DNA of 64,000 nucleotides from Planctomycetota bacterium. GTDB taxonomy: Bacteria > Planctomycetota > UBA8742 > UBA2392. A program made the position numbers and the translations under genes. This document shows positions 33,763 to 42,494 of this stretch, in pieces. A model generated the notes under the pieces. That model worked only from the letters and a program-made list of their open reading frames with translations, did not search any database and was not told the origin of the DNA. Within the stretch, counting starts at the first letter, position 1. Every line of letters begins with the position of its first letter. The stretch is from positions 10,357 through 74,356 of the forward strand of contig JACKIE010000014.1 in the NCBI GenBank assembly GCA_020638635.1. The letters run 5' to 3'.

Positions 33763-36261
33763 TCAGCGAAGGTCAACAGTGGTGGTCTGGCCGGCACGCA
33801 CGGTCACGGTGCGGATTTCCAGGCTGCCGTGCCCTTCGATGCACAGGTGGTAGTCGCCGGGAGGTAGTGCCTCGCTGATTTCGTCGGTGCTGACTTTCCC
33901 TTCGGGTGACCTGGAGATCTTGCAGCGCTCACCACCAAAGGAGTACAGGTCCACATCGATCTTGCCGAGGCCGAGGACGCGGACAAAGCCCGGCGCCCTC
34001 CAGTCTAGGTCAGCGAGGGAGACCGTGTGCTCGCCGGTCAGTTGCAGGTCCAGCACGGCGCAGTGAACCACTTCCTCGCGCCAACGGTCGCGTCGCACCA
34101 CGAGCTGCACCGGCCCCGCGGGCAGTTGCGTGGCCTGCTTCTCCTTTCCCTGCCAGACAGCAGAGAACTCGATGCCGTCGCGAGTCCAGCGAACCCAGGC
34201 GTCGATCGATTCCGTCTCGTCTTCATCGGTCAACGTGACTGTACATCCGCCGCTGATACTGGCGGGGTCCACGCGGTACTCGCGTGCAACGGGCAACCAT
34301 GCGCTGCAGTGCTTGATTCTATCGCCCCAGCTGCTGCAGGCGGCGCCGCCGGGTGTGAACCAGCCGAACCAGCCGTCTTCGTCGTAGATCGCGTGGTCGG
34401 TATTCCAGGCCGAGTCATCGAGGTATAAATTTGCCTTGTTCCCGTCGGCGTCCGTGAGAAAGCGCACTGAGTAGCGCGCCGCGCCAGGCCAGCCGTCTAG
34501 CCCAAGGTGCACGGCGTTGACGGATGGGTCTGAAACGTCGAGCGGCACGTTGAAGACATAGAAGTGCCCGGGAACTTGCGGCCAGATGTCATACACGCCG
34601 GGGGGCATCGGCAGCGTCACCGGGATGCCGGGCGCCAGTTTCTGAAACTGGCCGTACAAGTCATTCGCGAGCGCTTCGGCCAGTAACCCGGCGGCGCCCC
34701 CGTCTCCCATCCCCGTCAGCGAGATGCCGCCGTCCGGCCGTTCCTCGTCCGGCCGCGTCAGTAGATTGTGCAGGTCCTGTCCCATCGTGAAGGTCACTTC
34801 GCGCACCTTGATGTCGAGGCGTGTGTAGACAGGCGGCCCGGGCACGAAGTGCATTTCCTCGGTGCGCCCGTCCGGCAGGTCCACGATGTAGACACCCGGG
34901 TCCATGCTGCATGGCGTGTCGGGCGCGAACTCGGCGTTTTCATGAATGACGCGACGGCCCTTGGGCTGACACTTCAACTCGAATTTCGGGATATCGCGGC
35001 CGTTGACGCGCAGCGTGGCGTACCAGTCGCAAAAGGATTTCTTGCCAAGCCACACGGTGACGGCGTTCGCGCCGGACTCCAGCCACAAGTGATTGGTGGG
35101 GTCGCCCATGCTTTCACATTCGTAGCCGCCGGGCGCGATGCCGGTGAGCGACACGCGCACTTCCGCGCGCCCGCCGTGGTAGATCCGCAGGCTCCCGCCG
35201 AACACGTTCAGCACGCGATAGCCTTGCGTCTCCATCGGCATGTCGTCCAGCCAGCGCACGGTCAGGTCAACGTTGGCCGTGCGCGGTATCGTGAACGTCT
35301 CCTCGATATCGGCCGCAAGCTCGAACGTCCGCACCTGCTTCAGCGCGCCGAGCCCGTGGATCACGAGATGGGTCAACCCGGCCGGCAACCCGAAAATCAG
35401 CGCGCGCCCGCGCTCATCGGTGGCGGCCTGCCACTCCGGTGGCGGTGGCGGGCCGGTGATGGTGGGCTCGTCGCTGATGAATTCGTACTCGACCCCTTCG
35501 GGGCTGCCCTTGCCCGACTGGTCCAGCGGCGGCGGTTGCTCTGCGTCCTGATCGGCCAGGGCATCCAGCGCCCGCATGCTGTCCCGTCGCAGCTCGAACG
35601 CGACTGATTCATCGGACCAAGTGGGGAAGCCGGTTACTCTCACTCCCTCGGCCGGAGTGCCGTCCTCATAGCTGCATTTGACGTTGATCTGCAACCCGCG
35701 CCGGAAGCGGACGGTGACCGGCACGGCAAGATCGCCGCTCACCCATGAGTGCCAGGCCGCCTGGTAGTCCTCCAGCGGATCGGCCGGGAACCAGCCCTGC
35801 GGGATCGCCAGCACGACTGTCGGCTTGTCCCGCAGGCCGGCGACCGACAGGTTGTAGCGATAGGTGACTTCGCCTTCCGCGTTGGACACGGTGTTAACGG
35901 GCCAGTTCCCATCGTCGCGTTCGGGCAGGGGATCGAGGTCGGGTTCGCTCTCACCTTGTTCAATCACCACCAGGCGTGCCGGGGTGTCCCCAATCGGCGC
36001 ATCGGTCGCGGCGTCAACGAGCCGCATTCGCAGCACGCAACTGTCGTCGGGTTTGGGTTGCCGCGGAGGCTCAGGCTTCGGCTCCGGATCGGCCAGATCC
36101 AGTGGGCCGTCAGTGTTCCGGGGCTGTGTTGACTGGCCACAGGGCAGAGGGTCGTGCACAAGTTCTGGCGCGTGGGCGTTACCGGGCAGCAGCATCAGCG
36201 TCACCGGTACCGCGATCAGCACGGCAAGCAGGCTAAGGGCGAGTCTGCGCCCGTTGGACAT
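33763..36261 (-). CDS. Large membrane-anchored secreted protein, unknown function
   Basis: The 832-residue protein has an N-terminal signal or anchor (LALSLLAVLIAVPVTLMLL, about 7-25), a Pro/Lys-rich linker (about 55-72) and a long series of beta-rich modules that look like carboxypeptidase-regulatory or Ig-type sandwiches (CVLRMRLVDAATDAPIGDTP; INVKCSYEDGTPAEGVRVTG; VDLTVRWLDDMPMETQGYRV; the last ends GDYHLCIEGHGSLEIRTVTV). It is cysteine-containing but shows no catalytic motif. It is probably exported and stays attached to the membrane. No close family recognised. Confidence 0.75.
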   Translation of the reverse strand: MSNGRRLALSLLAVLIAVPVTLMLLPGNAHAPELVHDPLPCGQSTQPRNTDGPLDLADPEPKPEPPRQPKPDDSCVLRMRLVDAATDAPIGDTPARLVVIEQGESEPDLDPLPERDDGNWPVNTVSNAEGEVTYRYNLSVAGLRDKPTVVLAIPQGWFPADPLEDYQAAWHSWVSGDLAVPVTVRFRRGLQINVKCSYEDGTPAEGVRVTGFPTWSDESVAFELRRDSMRALDALADQDAEQPPPLDQSGKGSPEGVEYEFISDEPTITGPPPPPEWQAATDERGRALIFGLPAGLTHLVIHGLGALKQVRTFELAADIEETFTIPRTANVDLTVRWLDDMPMETQGYRVLNVFGGSLRIYHGGRAEVRVSLTGIAPGGYECESMGDPTNHLWLESGANAVTVWLGKKSFCDWYATLRVNGRDIPKFELKCQPKGRRVIHENAEFAPDTPCSMDPGVYIVDLPDGRTEEMHFVPGPPVYTRLDIKVREVTFTMGQDLHNLLTRPDEERPDGGISLTGMGDGGAAGLLAEALANDLYGQFQKLAPGIPVTLPMPPGVYDIWPQVPGHFYVFNVPLDVSDPSVNAVHLGLDGWPGAARYSVRFLTDADGNKANLYLDDSAWNTDHAIYDEDGWFGWFTPGGAACSSWGDRIKHCSAWLPVAREYRVDPASISGGCTVTLTDEDETESIDAWVRWTRDGIEFSAVWQGKEKQATQLPAGPVQLVVRRDRWREEVVHCAVLDLQLTGEHTVSLADLDWRAPGFVRVLGLGKIDVDLYSFGGERCKISRSPEGKVSTDEISEALPPGDYHLCIEGHGSLEIRTVTVRAGQTTTVDLR

Positions 36262-36409
36262 GGATTCATGCTAACTGGCGGCGGGGAGGACGGCGATGAA
36301 TTCCTGCCCGCAACTACTGCCGCGGGCGAGGCGCCCACGGCAGGCCCAGGCACTCCTGAAGGTCATACATGACTATCAGGGTCATTCGCTTCGCGAACCC
36401 TGCGCTACG

Positions 36410-37336
36410 TTAGCCGTTGGTGGTGATGGCTTCGATCAATTCTTTGACCGTGGCGTCGGCCTTGTCGGCCGGGACCTGGCAGGTGCCGGCGGCTACGTGG
36501 CCACCGCCGCCGTGCTTTAGCATCAGCTCGCCTACGTTGGTTTTGCTGCCGCGGTCGAGGATGCTCTTGCCGCAGGCGATCGCCACGTTCTGCCGCTGCT
36601 TGCCCCACATCACGTGCAGGCTGATGTTGCAGTCGGGAAACACCGCGTAGGGCATGAAGCGGTTGCCCGCGTAGATCTCATCTTCCTTGCGCAGGTCCAG
36701 CACCAGCAGGTTCTTGTACATGCGGCCGCAACGCTCAATCTGTTCGGCGTTGATGGCGGCGTGGCGCTTGTAGAGCTCGACGCGCTCGACGACGTCTTCG
36801 TCGGTGAGGATGTCGTCGATGCTGTGGGTGCGGATCAGGTCGATCAGCTTGAACATCAGGTCTTTGTTGCTGATCGCGAAGTCGTGGAAGCGCCCCAGCC
36901 CCGTGCGCGCGTCCATGATGAAACTCAGCAGCACCCAGCCCTCCGGGTGCAGGATCTCCTCGCGCGTGAACTGCGCGCTGTCGGACTTGTCCACGGCCGC
37001 CATCAGCTGCTCGGTGATGTGGGGGAACTTGCCGGCGCCGCCATAGTGCTTCCAGATCACGCGTGCGGCGGAGGGCGAATCGGGCTCGGTGATGAAGTTC
37101 TTGTGCTCGCCCACGCGGCTGAGCTCGGAGGCGTGGTGGTCGAAGGCGAGGTGCACGCCCTCTACATAAGGAAGGTTGGCGGTGATGTCGCGTTTGCTGA
37201 CGGGGATCTTGCCGTCCTGCATGTCTTTGGGGTGGACGAACTCGACGGCGTCGATCATGTCGAGCTCTTTCAGCAACGCCGCCGACATCAGGCCGTCAAA
37301 GTCGCTGCGCGTGATCAACCGGTACTTGTCCGCCAT
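36410..37336 (-). CDS. DHH-family phosphoesterase
   Basis: The 308-residue protein has the DHH metal motifs: ITRSDFDGLMSAALL (DxD-like, about 9-23), HLAFDHHASE (DHH, about 61-70), and near the C-terminus the DHHA1 glycine motif KHGGGGHVAAGTCQV. Family members hydrolyse phosphodiester or phosphoanhydride bonds (nanoRNA, cyclic dinucleotides, polyphosphate). This one lacks the N-terminal RecJ extension, so it is a short stand-alone enzyme; the substrate is unknown. ATG 37336 follows GGGAGGG and starts MADKYRLITRSDFDG. Confidence 0.9.
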   Translation of the reverse strand: MADKYRLITRSDFDGLMSAALLKELDMIDAVEFVHPKDMQDGKIPVSKRDITANLPYVEGVHLAFDHHASELSRVGEHKNFITEPDSPSAARVIWKHYGGAGKFPHITEQLMAAVDKSDSAQFTREEILHPEGWVLLSFIMDARTGLGRFHDFAISNKDLMFKLIDLIRTHSIDDILTDEDVVERVELYKRHAAINAEQIERCGRMYKNLLVLDLRKEDEIYAGNRFMPYAVFPDCNISLHVMWGKQRQNVAIACGKSILDRGSKTNVGELMLKHGGGGHVAAGTCQVPADKADATVKELIEAITTNG

Positions 37337-37461
37337 CGCACCCTCCCTGAAGCCGGCATCATAGCCCCGAACCCGGCCAGCCAAAAGGGCGGCCTTGATT
37401 AGCATCCCAGTATCATTGTTGTGGCCCTGGTCGGGACTGCTAGATTGGTGAAGGGATTCCG

Positions 37462-38481
37462 ATGCAACCGAATGCCGACCTTCATGCCTTCCTGCGCCAG
37501 AAGTTTCCGGCCGAGTATGCGGCCGTGCGCCCGGCCATTGAGGCGCTGCGCGAGTGGCTGACCGACCCGGCCAACATGGCCGCCCACGACCCCGTGGCCT
37601 CCAAGCGCGCGATGGTGGGCCTTGAAGACCCCGAGGGCTACACGCCGATCGCCGAGCTGCAGCGCACCGTCGAGCGCTCCATCGAGTCGATCAAGGCCGA
37701 CCCCAACAACGCGGCCGCGTATTTCATGCTGGCGCGCGCGATGACCGAGCTGGGCCGCTTCGACGACGAGAACTACCACACGGCGCCCCTGCGCGAGGCG
37801 ATCGAGTTCGCGGAGCGCGCCACCAAGCTGGCGCCCAAGGTAGGCAAGGCCTGGCGGGCGTTGATCGAAATCCAGATCCACCTGCACCGCGACGAGATGG
37901 TGGCCGACATGCTGCGCGACCTGGGCGCGCAGGGCTTCGCGCCCGGCACCCACGCGACGCTGAGCGCCAAGTTCGCCGAGGCGCGCGGCAACTACGACGA
38001 GGCGATCGACTGGTACGAACGCTCGATCGGCTACATCGCCGAGCCCCCGCGCCGCGCCGAGGCCTACGCCGCGCAGGCCTTCTGCCTGCTGAAGCAGGGC
38101 CGCAAGTCCGAGGCCGAGCGCCCCTTCCTGATGGCGCTGCTGGAGGGGGGGCCGAACCCGTGGATCGGGCACAACTGGTCGGTGCTGAAGTTCGAGCTGG
38201 CGAACATCGTGGGCGCCACCGAGCTCAACCGCCGCGTACTGAGCTGGGACTGGAACTACGCGCCGGCGCTGGACCTCAAGAACTTCCTGATCGAGCACTA
38301 CAACAAGCGCAATCAGCCCTACCCGGGCCCGATCGCCCTGCAGGAAGAGCAGTTGCGCGGGATAGCATTGCCCGGCTGCGACCAGCTGGTGCTGCAGCAG
38401 ATGAACATGAGCGAGTGGCAGCCGCCCAAGCGCGGCACCCGCGCCCGCGCCACCCGCACCTTCCGTTCGGGCCTCGAGTAG
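37462..38481 (+). CDS. TPR-like helical repeat protein
   Basis: The 339-residue protein contains at least four TPR-type units (AAYFMLARAMTELGRFDDEN; AWRALIEIQIHLHRDEMVAD; TLSAKFAEARGNYDEAIDWY; AYAAQAFCLLKQGRKSEAER). The first 55 residues and last 110 residues do not match a known domain. No signal peptide. It is read divergently from the DHH gene and is followed by a small secreted-protein gene 96 nt on. A binding scaffold is likely. Confidence 0.8.
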   Translation: MQPNADLHAFLRQKFPAEYAAVRPAIEALREWLTDPANMAAHDPVASKRAMVGLEDPEGYTPIAELQRTVERSIESIKADPNNAAAYFMLARAMTELGRFDDENYHTAPLREAIEFAERATKLAPKVGKAWRALIEIQIHLHRDEMVADMLRDLGAQGFAPGTHATLSAKFAEARGNYDEAIDWYERSIGYIAEPPRRAEAYAAQAFCLLKQGRKSEAERPFLMALLEGGPNPWIGHNWSVLKFELANIVGATELNRRVLSWDWNYAPALDLKNFLIEHYNKRNQPYPGPIALQEEQLRGIALPGCDQLVLQQMNMSEWQPPKRGTRARATRTFRSGLE

Positions 38482-38577
38482 AATTCCGGAAATTCCGCGC
38501 AACCTGCTCGCCACCTTTGGGTGTCATGCTCCGTACTGATGGACCGCACCTGTTCGATACACCCAAGGAGAAACGCC

Positions 38578-38925
38578 ATGAAAACCTGGATCGTCGCAAT
38601 CGCCATGCTGGCAGTGCTGGGCGCAGGCTCGGCTTTCGCGCAGGATGCCGAACGCCCGCAGCGCAAGGGCGAAGGCGAGCGCAGCGAGAAGGGGGAACGC
38701 CGCGCCGAGCACGGGCAGAAGCACGCCAAGGTTCACCAGCGCCTGGCCGAGCTGGCCAAGAAGCTGCGTGAGCTGAAGCAGCGCGCCGAGAGCGGCGAAG
38801 CCAAAGACCCCGAGCGCCTGGCGGAGGCCATCCGCCGCCTCGAGGAACGCATCGCCGAGATCAAGGCCAAGCTCGCCGAGCACAACGAAAAACGCCACGG
38901 CGGCGAAGAGCCGGGCAAGTCGTAG
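38578..38925 (+). CDS. Small secreted charged coiled-coil protein
   Basis: The 115-residue precursor has a clear signal peptide (MKTWIVAIAMLAVLGAGSAFAQD). The mature part is made almost only of Lys, Arg, Glu, Ala and Leu with long heptads (VHQRLAELAKKLRELKQRAE; AIRRLEERIAEIKAKLAEHN), so it should form an extended helix or coiled coil in the periplasm. AAGGAG lies at a good distance before ATG 38578. Such proteins are often of the Spy/CpxP size class, but the LTxxQ motif is absent, so I do not assign that function. Confidence 0.75.
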   Translation: MKTWIVAIAMLAVLGAGSAFAQDAERPQRKGEGERSEKGERRAEHGQKHAKVHQRLAELAKKLRELKQRAESGEAKDPERLAEAIRRLEERIAEIKAKLAEHNEKRHGGEEPGKS

Positions 38926-38943
38926 AGTCACTACTCGATCCCA

Positions 38944-38968
38944 AAGGGCGCCCCGCGCGGGCGCCCTT
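38944..38968 (+). terminator. Terminator of the small secreted-protein gene
   Basis: AAGGGCGCCC-CGCGC-GGGCGCCCTT followed by GTTGTTT, a good intrinsic terminator 18 nt after the stop. Confidence 0.85.
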
Positions 38969-39035
38969 GTTGTTTACGGGGCTGTTACACAAGTCGGCCA
39001 GACTGGTTCTACGCTGGCAGCGTGGAGGGAGAGAG

Positions 39036-39734
39036 ATGCGCCACTGCTGCCTGTTTTTCTTGTTCTTTACCGGGGCGTTCCTGCTGGCCGCCTGTGTCAA
39101 GGATCAGCCAAGTCCGGCGACTGAGCCCACATTGGCGCCTGTGCCCCAGGCCCAGCAGCCGACGCTGCCCCTTGAACAGGTGCTGGATGGGCCTCGAAAG
39201 CATCCGGCCTGGCACGCGGAAATGCTGGCAGCCGTCGCGGACTACAGGTCCTACACGAAGGTGGCCGATTATCCCCAGTGGGCGCCGACTCTATGCACGG
39301 CGCCCGCGCGCGACGCCGCCTTCGCCAGTAAGGCGCGGGGCGACGAAGCTCACGGCCGCAAGCTGTACTTCCTGTGGGTCCGGGACGGCAAAGCGTACGG
39401 GGCCGACAAGATCGGCAAGGTTTCGCCCGACGAAATGCCCCAGCCTGTGGGACAAGTGATCGTGAAGGAGTCGTATCACCCCGTCGAGGCGAAGGCGGGC
39501 GTGAAGCGCGGCGACAGGTACTACCAGCCTGGCGACAAGGGCCCGCTGTTTGTGATGTTGAAGTTCCGCGAGGACGAACCGGGTACCGATCGCGGCTGGG
39601 TCTACGGCACGCTGACGCCGGACGGCAAGCAAGTGACCTCCGCCGGCTTGCTTGAATCGTGCATCGGCTGCCATGAGGACGCGGGCGATGATCGAGTGTT
39701 CGGAACCCGCGCCAGCCTGCATCTGAACGACTGA
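39036..39734 (+). CDS. Cytochrome P460-like lipoprotein with CxxCH haem site
   Basis: The 232-residue lipoprotein precursor has a lipobox (LLAAC, about residue 20) followed by a linker and a P460-type domain: YRSYTKVADYP, VGQVIVKESYHP, GPLFVMLKFREDEPGTDRGW, VYGTLTPDGKQVTSAGLLES and the haem-binding CIGCH (C209, C212, H213). P460 cytochromes bind haem c and some oxidise hydroxylamine or detoxify nitric oxide; many divergent members have no known activity. The protein should sit on the periplasmic side of a membrane. ATG 39036 follows GGAGGGAG. Activity is inferred from the family only. Confidence 0.82.
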   Translation: MRHCCLFFLFFTGAFLLAACVKDQPSPATEPTLAPVPQAQQPTLPLEQVLDGPRKHPAWHAEMLAAVADYRSYTKVADYPQWAPTLCTAPARDAAFASKARGDEAHGRKLYFLWVRDGKAYGADKIGKVSPDEMPQPVGQVIVKESYHPVEAKAGVKRGDRYYQPGDKGPLFVMLKFREDEPGTDRGWVYGTLTPDGKQVTSAGLLESCIGCHEDAGDDRVFGTRASLHLND

Positions 39735-39739
39735 TGCAG

Positions 39740-39769
39740 ACCGGGGGCTGGCGCAGGCCAGCCCCCGGT
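39740..39769. terminator. Bidirectional terminator between convergent genes
   Basis: ACCGGGGGCTGG / CCAGCCCCCGGT with a 6-nt loop, in the 47-nt gap between the P460-like and DUF1579 genes. Confidence 0.8.
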
Positions 39770-39781
39770 TCTGTGCTGCGC

Positions 39782-40867
39782 CTACTTGCGGGTGAAGGTC
39801 ATCTCGACTTCCTTGGTCTCTTCCTCCGCGCCGTCGTACTTCGTGTAGACGACGGCCGTGTACTTGTCTTCGCTTTCCCACTTGTAAACCGCGCGCGATT
39901 TGCCGCTGAACTTCTCGCCGTTCATGACGCCGCTGATGTCGGCCTTGAACTCCAGCGTCTTGGTCGCGGGGTCGTACTTGCCGCGCCAGACCGTCATGGC
40001 GCCGCTGGTTGAGACCATGCGGATGGAGTCATACTCGCCGCTGACCTCGTTGTAGCTGATGTACTCGATGCCCTTGTGGGGCATGGCTTCCATGTCGCTG
40101 GCGTCGTACTCCATCACGATAGCCTGGCCGTCGAGGGTCCAGTTGTAGGTCAGGGGCGCGGTCATCACGACCGGTTCCGGGCCCATCCAGATTTTCATGT
40201 CCACGCTGAAGTCGCCCTGCAGCTTCTTCAGGATGCCGTGCGGGTCCTGCGTGGCGGGTTCCTTGGGCTTGGAGCGGGTGTAGGTGATCTCGACTTCCTT
40301 GATTTCCGGCTCGCCGCCGTAGGAAGTCAGCACCTCCATGGTGAACTTGTCGTCGCTGAGGAACTTCCAGACGTTGCGTTCCTTCACGTCAAAGGTCTGG
40401 CCCTGCCAGTCCATGCTGTAGCTGGCGTGGGTGACGATGGCCTTGGCCTTCTCGTCGTACTCGCCCTCGTAGACGCGCATGGATGTGTCCATGTCCGTGA
40501 TGCGGATCCACTGGTACTTCTTGCGGGCGTTGTCGTGGCCGAACCAGGTTTCGCCCTTGTGGGGGAAGGGGCCCTCGGTCATTTCGTACTCGCCGACCAT
40601 GAAACGGCCGCCGAAGCGGGGCTCGATGCTGGTGCTCATCTTCATTTCGACGGGGGGCGTGTCCTTGGCCATCCACATCTTGAAGTTCATGTCCCAGTCG
40701 CCGGCCATTTTGGCCAGCAGCTTGTGCGGCTCGCCGGGCTCCTGTGCTTTCTTCCAGGCTTCTTCGGGGCTGGGCTCGTCGCCGCCCATGTCCTGCGACA
40801 GCACAGGTATCAGGCCCACGGCCAGCAGCACCAGCAGCGCGGCGCCGAGCATCCAGAATCGTTTCAT
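39782..40867 (-). CDS. Secreted protein with two DUF1579 domains
   Basis: The 361-residue protein has a signal peptide (MLGAALLVLLAVGLIPVLSQD) and two tandem DUF1579 beta-barrel-like domains. The first (about 47-190) has AGDWDMNFKMWMAKDTPPVE and FMVGEYEMTEGPFPHKGETW; the second (about 205-355) repeats the pattern with QGDFSVDMKIWMGPEPVVMT and AIVMEYDASDM then GIEYISYNEVSGEY. DUF1579 proteins are common in planctomycetes; no activity is established. Two domains in one chain suggest internal duplication. The start ATG 40867 precedes the signal peptide. Confidence 0.88.
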   Translation of the reverse strand: MKRFWMLGAALLVLLAVGLIPVLSQDMGGDEPSPEEAWKKAQEPGEPHKLLAKMAGDWDMNFKMWMAKDTPPVEMKMSTSIEPRFGGRFMVGEYEMTEGPFPHKGETWFGHDNARKKYQWIRITDMDTSMRVYEGEYDEKAKAIVTHASYSMDWQGQTFDVKERNVWKFLSDDKFTMEVLTSYGGEPEIKEVEITYTRSKPKEPATQDPHGILKKLQGDFSVDMKIWMGPEPVVMTAPLTYNWTLDGQAIVMEYDASDMEAMPHKGIEYISYNEVSGEYDSIRMVSTSGAMTVWRGKYDPATKTLEFKADISGVMNGEKFSGKSRAVYKWESEDKYTAVVYTKYDGAEEETKEVEMTFTRK

Positions 40868-40950
40868 AAGGTCTCCTTTTCAGGTCAGGGCGCAGAGTCT
40901 GCCACGGGGAAGCATGTATGTACAACAGAAACGGGCCGCGGGTCCGCGTT

Positions 40951-41291
40951 GAAACTGCTTTCACGCGAAGAGGCGAAGGGGGCGAAGTTCGCGAAGCACT
41001 GCCACAGACAACTGCAAAAACTGGTTAACCACGAAGAGTCACGAAGGACCACTAAGGAAAGCATGACCTGCTGTGTTTCGTGGCCCTTGGTGGCTCTTCG
41101 TGGTTGCCCGCTGTTACATCTCATCAGCAGCCTGTTTCGACCCTCAGGGCCAATGCAGAGATCAGTGAAGAACGATCAAGGCAGTGCGAAGGCGCTACGA
41201 TTTGGCCGACTGTTCTTTGCGCCTTTGCGCCTCCGCGTGGCAAATGCAATTGCTTTTCTTCGCGAACTTCGCCCCCTTCGCTTCTTCGCGT
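40951..41291. repeat. Nested inverted-repeat element (two repeat families)
   Basis: The outer arms 40963-40996 and 41258-41291 are 34-bp inverted repeats with one mismatch, made of GCGAAG words (ACGCGAAG..GCGAAGGGGGCGAAG). Inside them lies a complete CACGAAGGAC hairpin (arms 41024-41056 and 41076-41105). The whole fills the 453-nt gap between the DUF1579 gene and arsC and could fold into a double stem. A lone half-copy of the outer words is at 47150-47172. Confidence 0.85.
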
Positions 41292-41320
41292 AAACTCAGG
41301 CGAGCGCGCAGCGCGAGGCT

Positions 41321-41746
41321 TCACGCGAACAGGGTGCTGAGGCGCTTCTGAAGCTCGTCGCGGGTGTTGCGAAAGGTTTCGAGGGTGCCTTCTTTGGCCG
41401 GGTCCGGCAGGGGCCAGTGGAACTTGTGCACCGGGTGCGGGAACACCGGGCAGACTTCCTCAGCGCACAGGGTGATCACCACGTCTACACTTGACGCGTC
41501 AACGTCAGCGATCGACTTGCTGGTGTGCGCGCCCGCATCCACGCCGATCTCGGCCAGCGCCTCGATCGCCAGCGGCCTCACGAACGCGGGCTGCGATCCG
41601 GCCGAGGAAACCCGCACGCCCGGCGGCGCAAGCTTGCGCGCCACGCCTTCGGCCAGCTGGCTGCGCGCGCTATTCTGCACGCACAGGAACAGGATGTGCT
41701 TCGGGTTCAGCTTGCGGATCTGCTCGATGTCTTGCTGCCAGCTCAT
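41321..41746 (-). CDS. arsC: Arsenate reductase, LMW-phosphatase/thioredoxin type
   Basis: The 141-residue enzyme reduces arsenate to arsenite. The catalytic CxxxxxR loop is CVQNSARS (Cys22, Arg28) and two further cysteines (Cys94 and Cys99, TLCAEEVCPVFP) are placed for the intramolecular relay seen in the thioredoxin-coupled Staphylococcus/Bacillus enzymes. It also has the DP motif (WPLPDPAKEG). The start overlaps the stop of the aquaporin gene by 4 nt, so they are translationally coupled. It is the last gene of the ars operon. Confidence 0.93.
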   Translation of the reverse strand: MSWQQDIEQIRKLNPKHILFLCVQNSARSQLAEGVARKLAPPGVRVSSAGSQPAFVRPLAIEALAEIGVDAGAHTSKSIADVDASSVDVVITLCAEEVCPVFPHPVHKFHWPLPDPAKEGTLETFRNTRDELQKRLSTLFA

Positions 41747-42399
41747 GCCTGCACCTTACGGTTGTGGATCAGCTTCGAGAGCGGCACCGCCAGCAGCGCG
41801 CCGCCGACGGGTGCCGCCAGGTACACCCAGAAGTGCTGCAGCTGCCCGCTGACCAGCGCCGGCGCGATGGAGCGCGCCGGGTTCATGCTCGCGCCGCAGA
41901 TCGGCCCGGCGAACATGGCCTCGAACGCCACCACGCCGCCGACGGCCGCACCCGCCATGATGCCGCTTTCGCGCGAGCCCGAGCTGACGCCGAGAATCAC
42001 GAACATCAGGACCAGCGTCAGCACCACCTCGAGCGAAAAACTCTGCTCGACACTGCCGCTGGGCAGCGTGGCCCCCAGGTTCGCCACGTTGCCGAACAGC
42101 AAAAGCAGCAGCAGGCTGGCCGCCAACGCCCCCGCCAGTTGCGCGGCGATGTACGGCACTAGCGCCTTGGTTTCGAAACGCTTCGCCGCCCAGAAAGCCA
42201 GCGTCACGGCCGGGTTGATGTGCGCGCCCGAGACTTCGCCCAGTGCGTAGATCATCGCCATCACGACAAGGCCAAAGGTCAGCGCGATCCCCACGTGGGA
42301 GATCGCGCCGCCTGAGACCTGGTTGATCACGATGGCGCCGGTCCCCGCGAAAACCATCGCGAAGGTGCCGAAGAATTCAGCGGCGGCGCGGCGCAGCAT
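41743..42399 (-). CDS. aqpS: MIP/aquaglyceroporin channel of the ars operon
   Basis: The 218-residue channel has six membrane segments and two NPA boxes (SGAHINPAVT with N62; GASMNPARS with N173). The Ala residues and the Gly/Ser-rich pore are typical of solute-permeable MIP proteins. In ars operons such channels (AqpS) let arsenite leave the cell by gradient, replacing ArsB or Acr3; no ArsB/Acr3 pump is visible here. It overlaps arsC by 4 nt and follows arsI after a 95-nt gap containing REP-F palindromes. Function is inferred from the operon. Confidence 0.88.
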   Translation of the reverse strand: MLRRAAAEFFGTFAMVFAGTGAIVINQVSGGAISHVGIALTFGLVVMAMIYALGEVSGAHINPAVTLAFWAAKRFETKALVPYIAAQLAGALAASLLLLLLFGNVANLGATLPSGSVEQSFSLEVVLTLVLMFVILGVSSGSRESGIMAGAAVGGVVAFEAMFAGPICGASMNPARSIAPALVSGQLQHFWVYLAAPVGGALLAVPLSKLIHNRKVQA

Positions 42400-42410
42400 C
42401 AGGAACCTTC

Positions 42411-42487
42411 GGGGACCGTCCCCGTTGTCGCAATCTCAACCGGTGTTCGAAGACGGGGACAGTCCCCAGATTCGGGGACAGTCCCCT
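42411..42487. repeat. REP-F palindromes between arsI and aqpS
   Basis: GGGGACCGTCCCC, GGGGACAGTCCCC and GGGGACAGTCCCC in a row, separated by short spacers. Related copies are at 51094-51168. They split the ars operon and could form hairpins in its mRNA. Confidence 0.85.
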
Positions 42488-42494
42488 GACAGGT

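Noticed and set aside
31099..33867. 922-codon plus-strand frame across three genes
   Set aside because: It covers the WD40 gene in antisense, another gene out of frame and the EamA gene in antisense. No domain matches.
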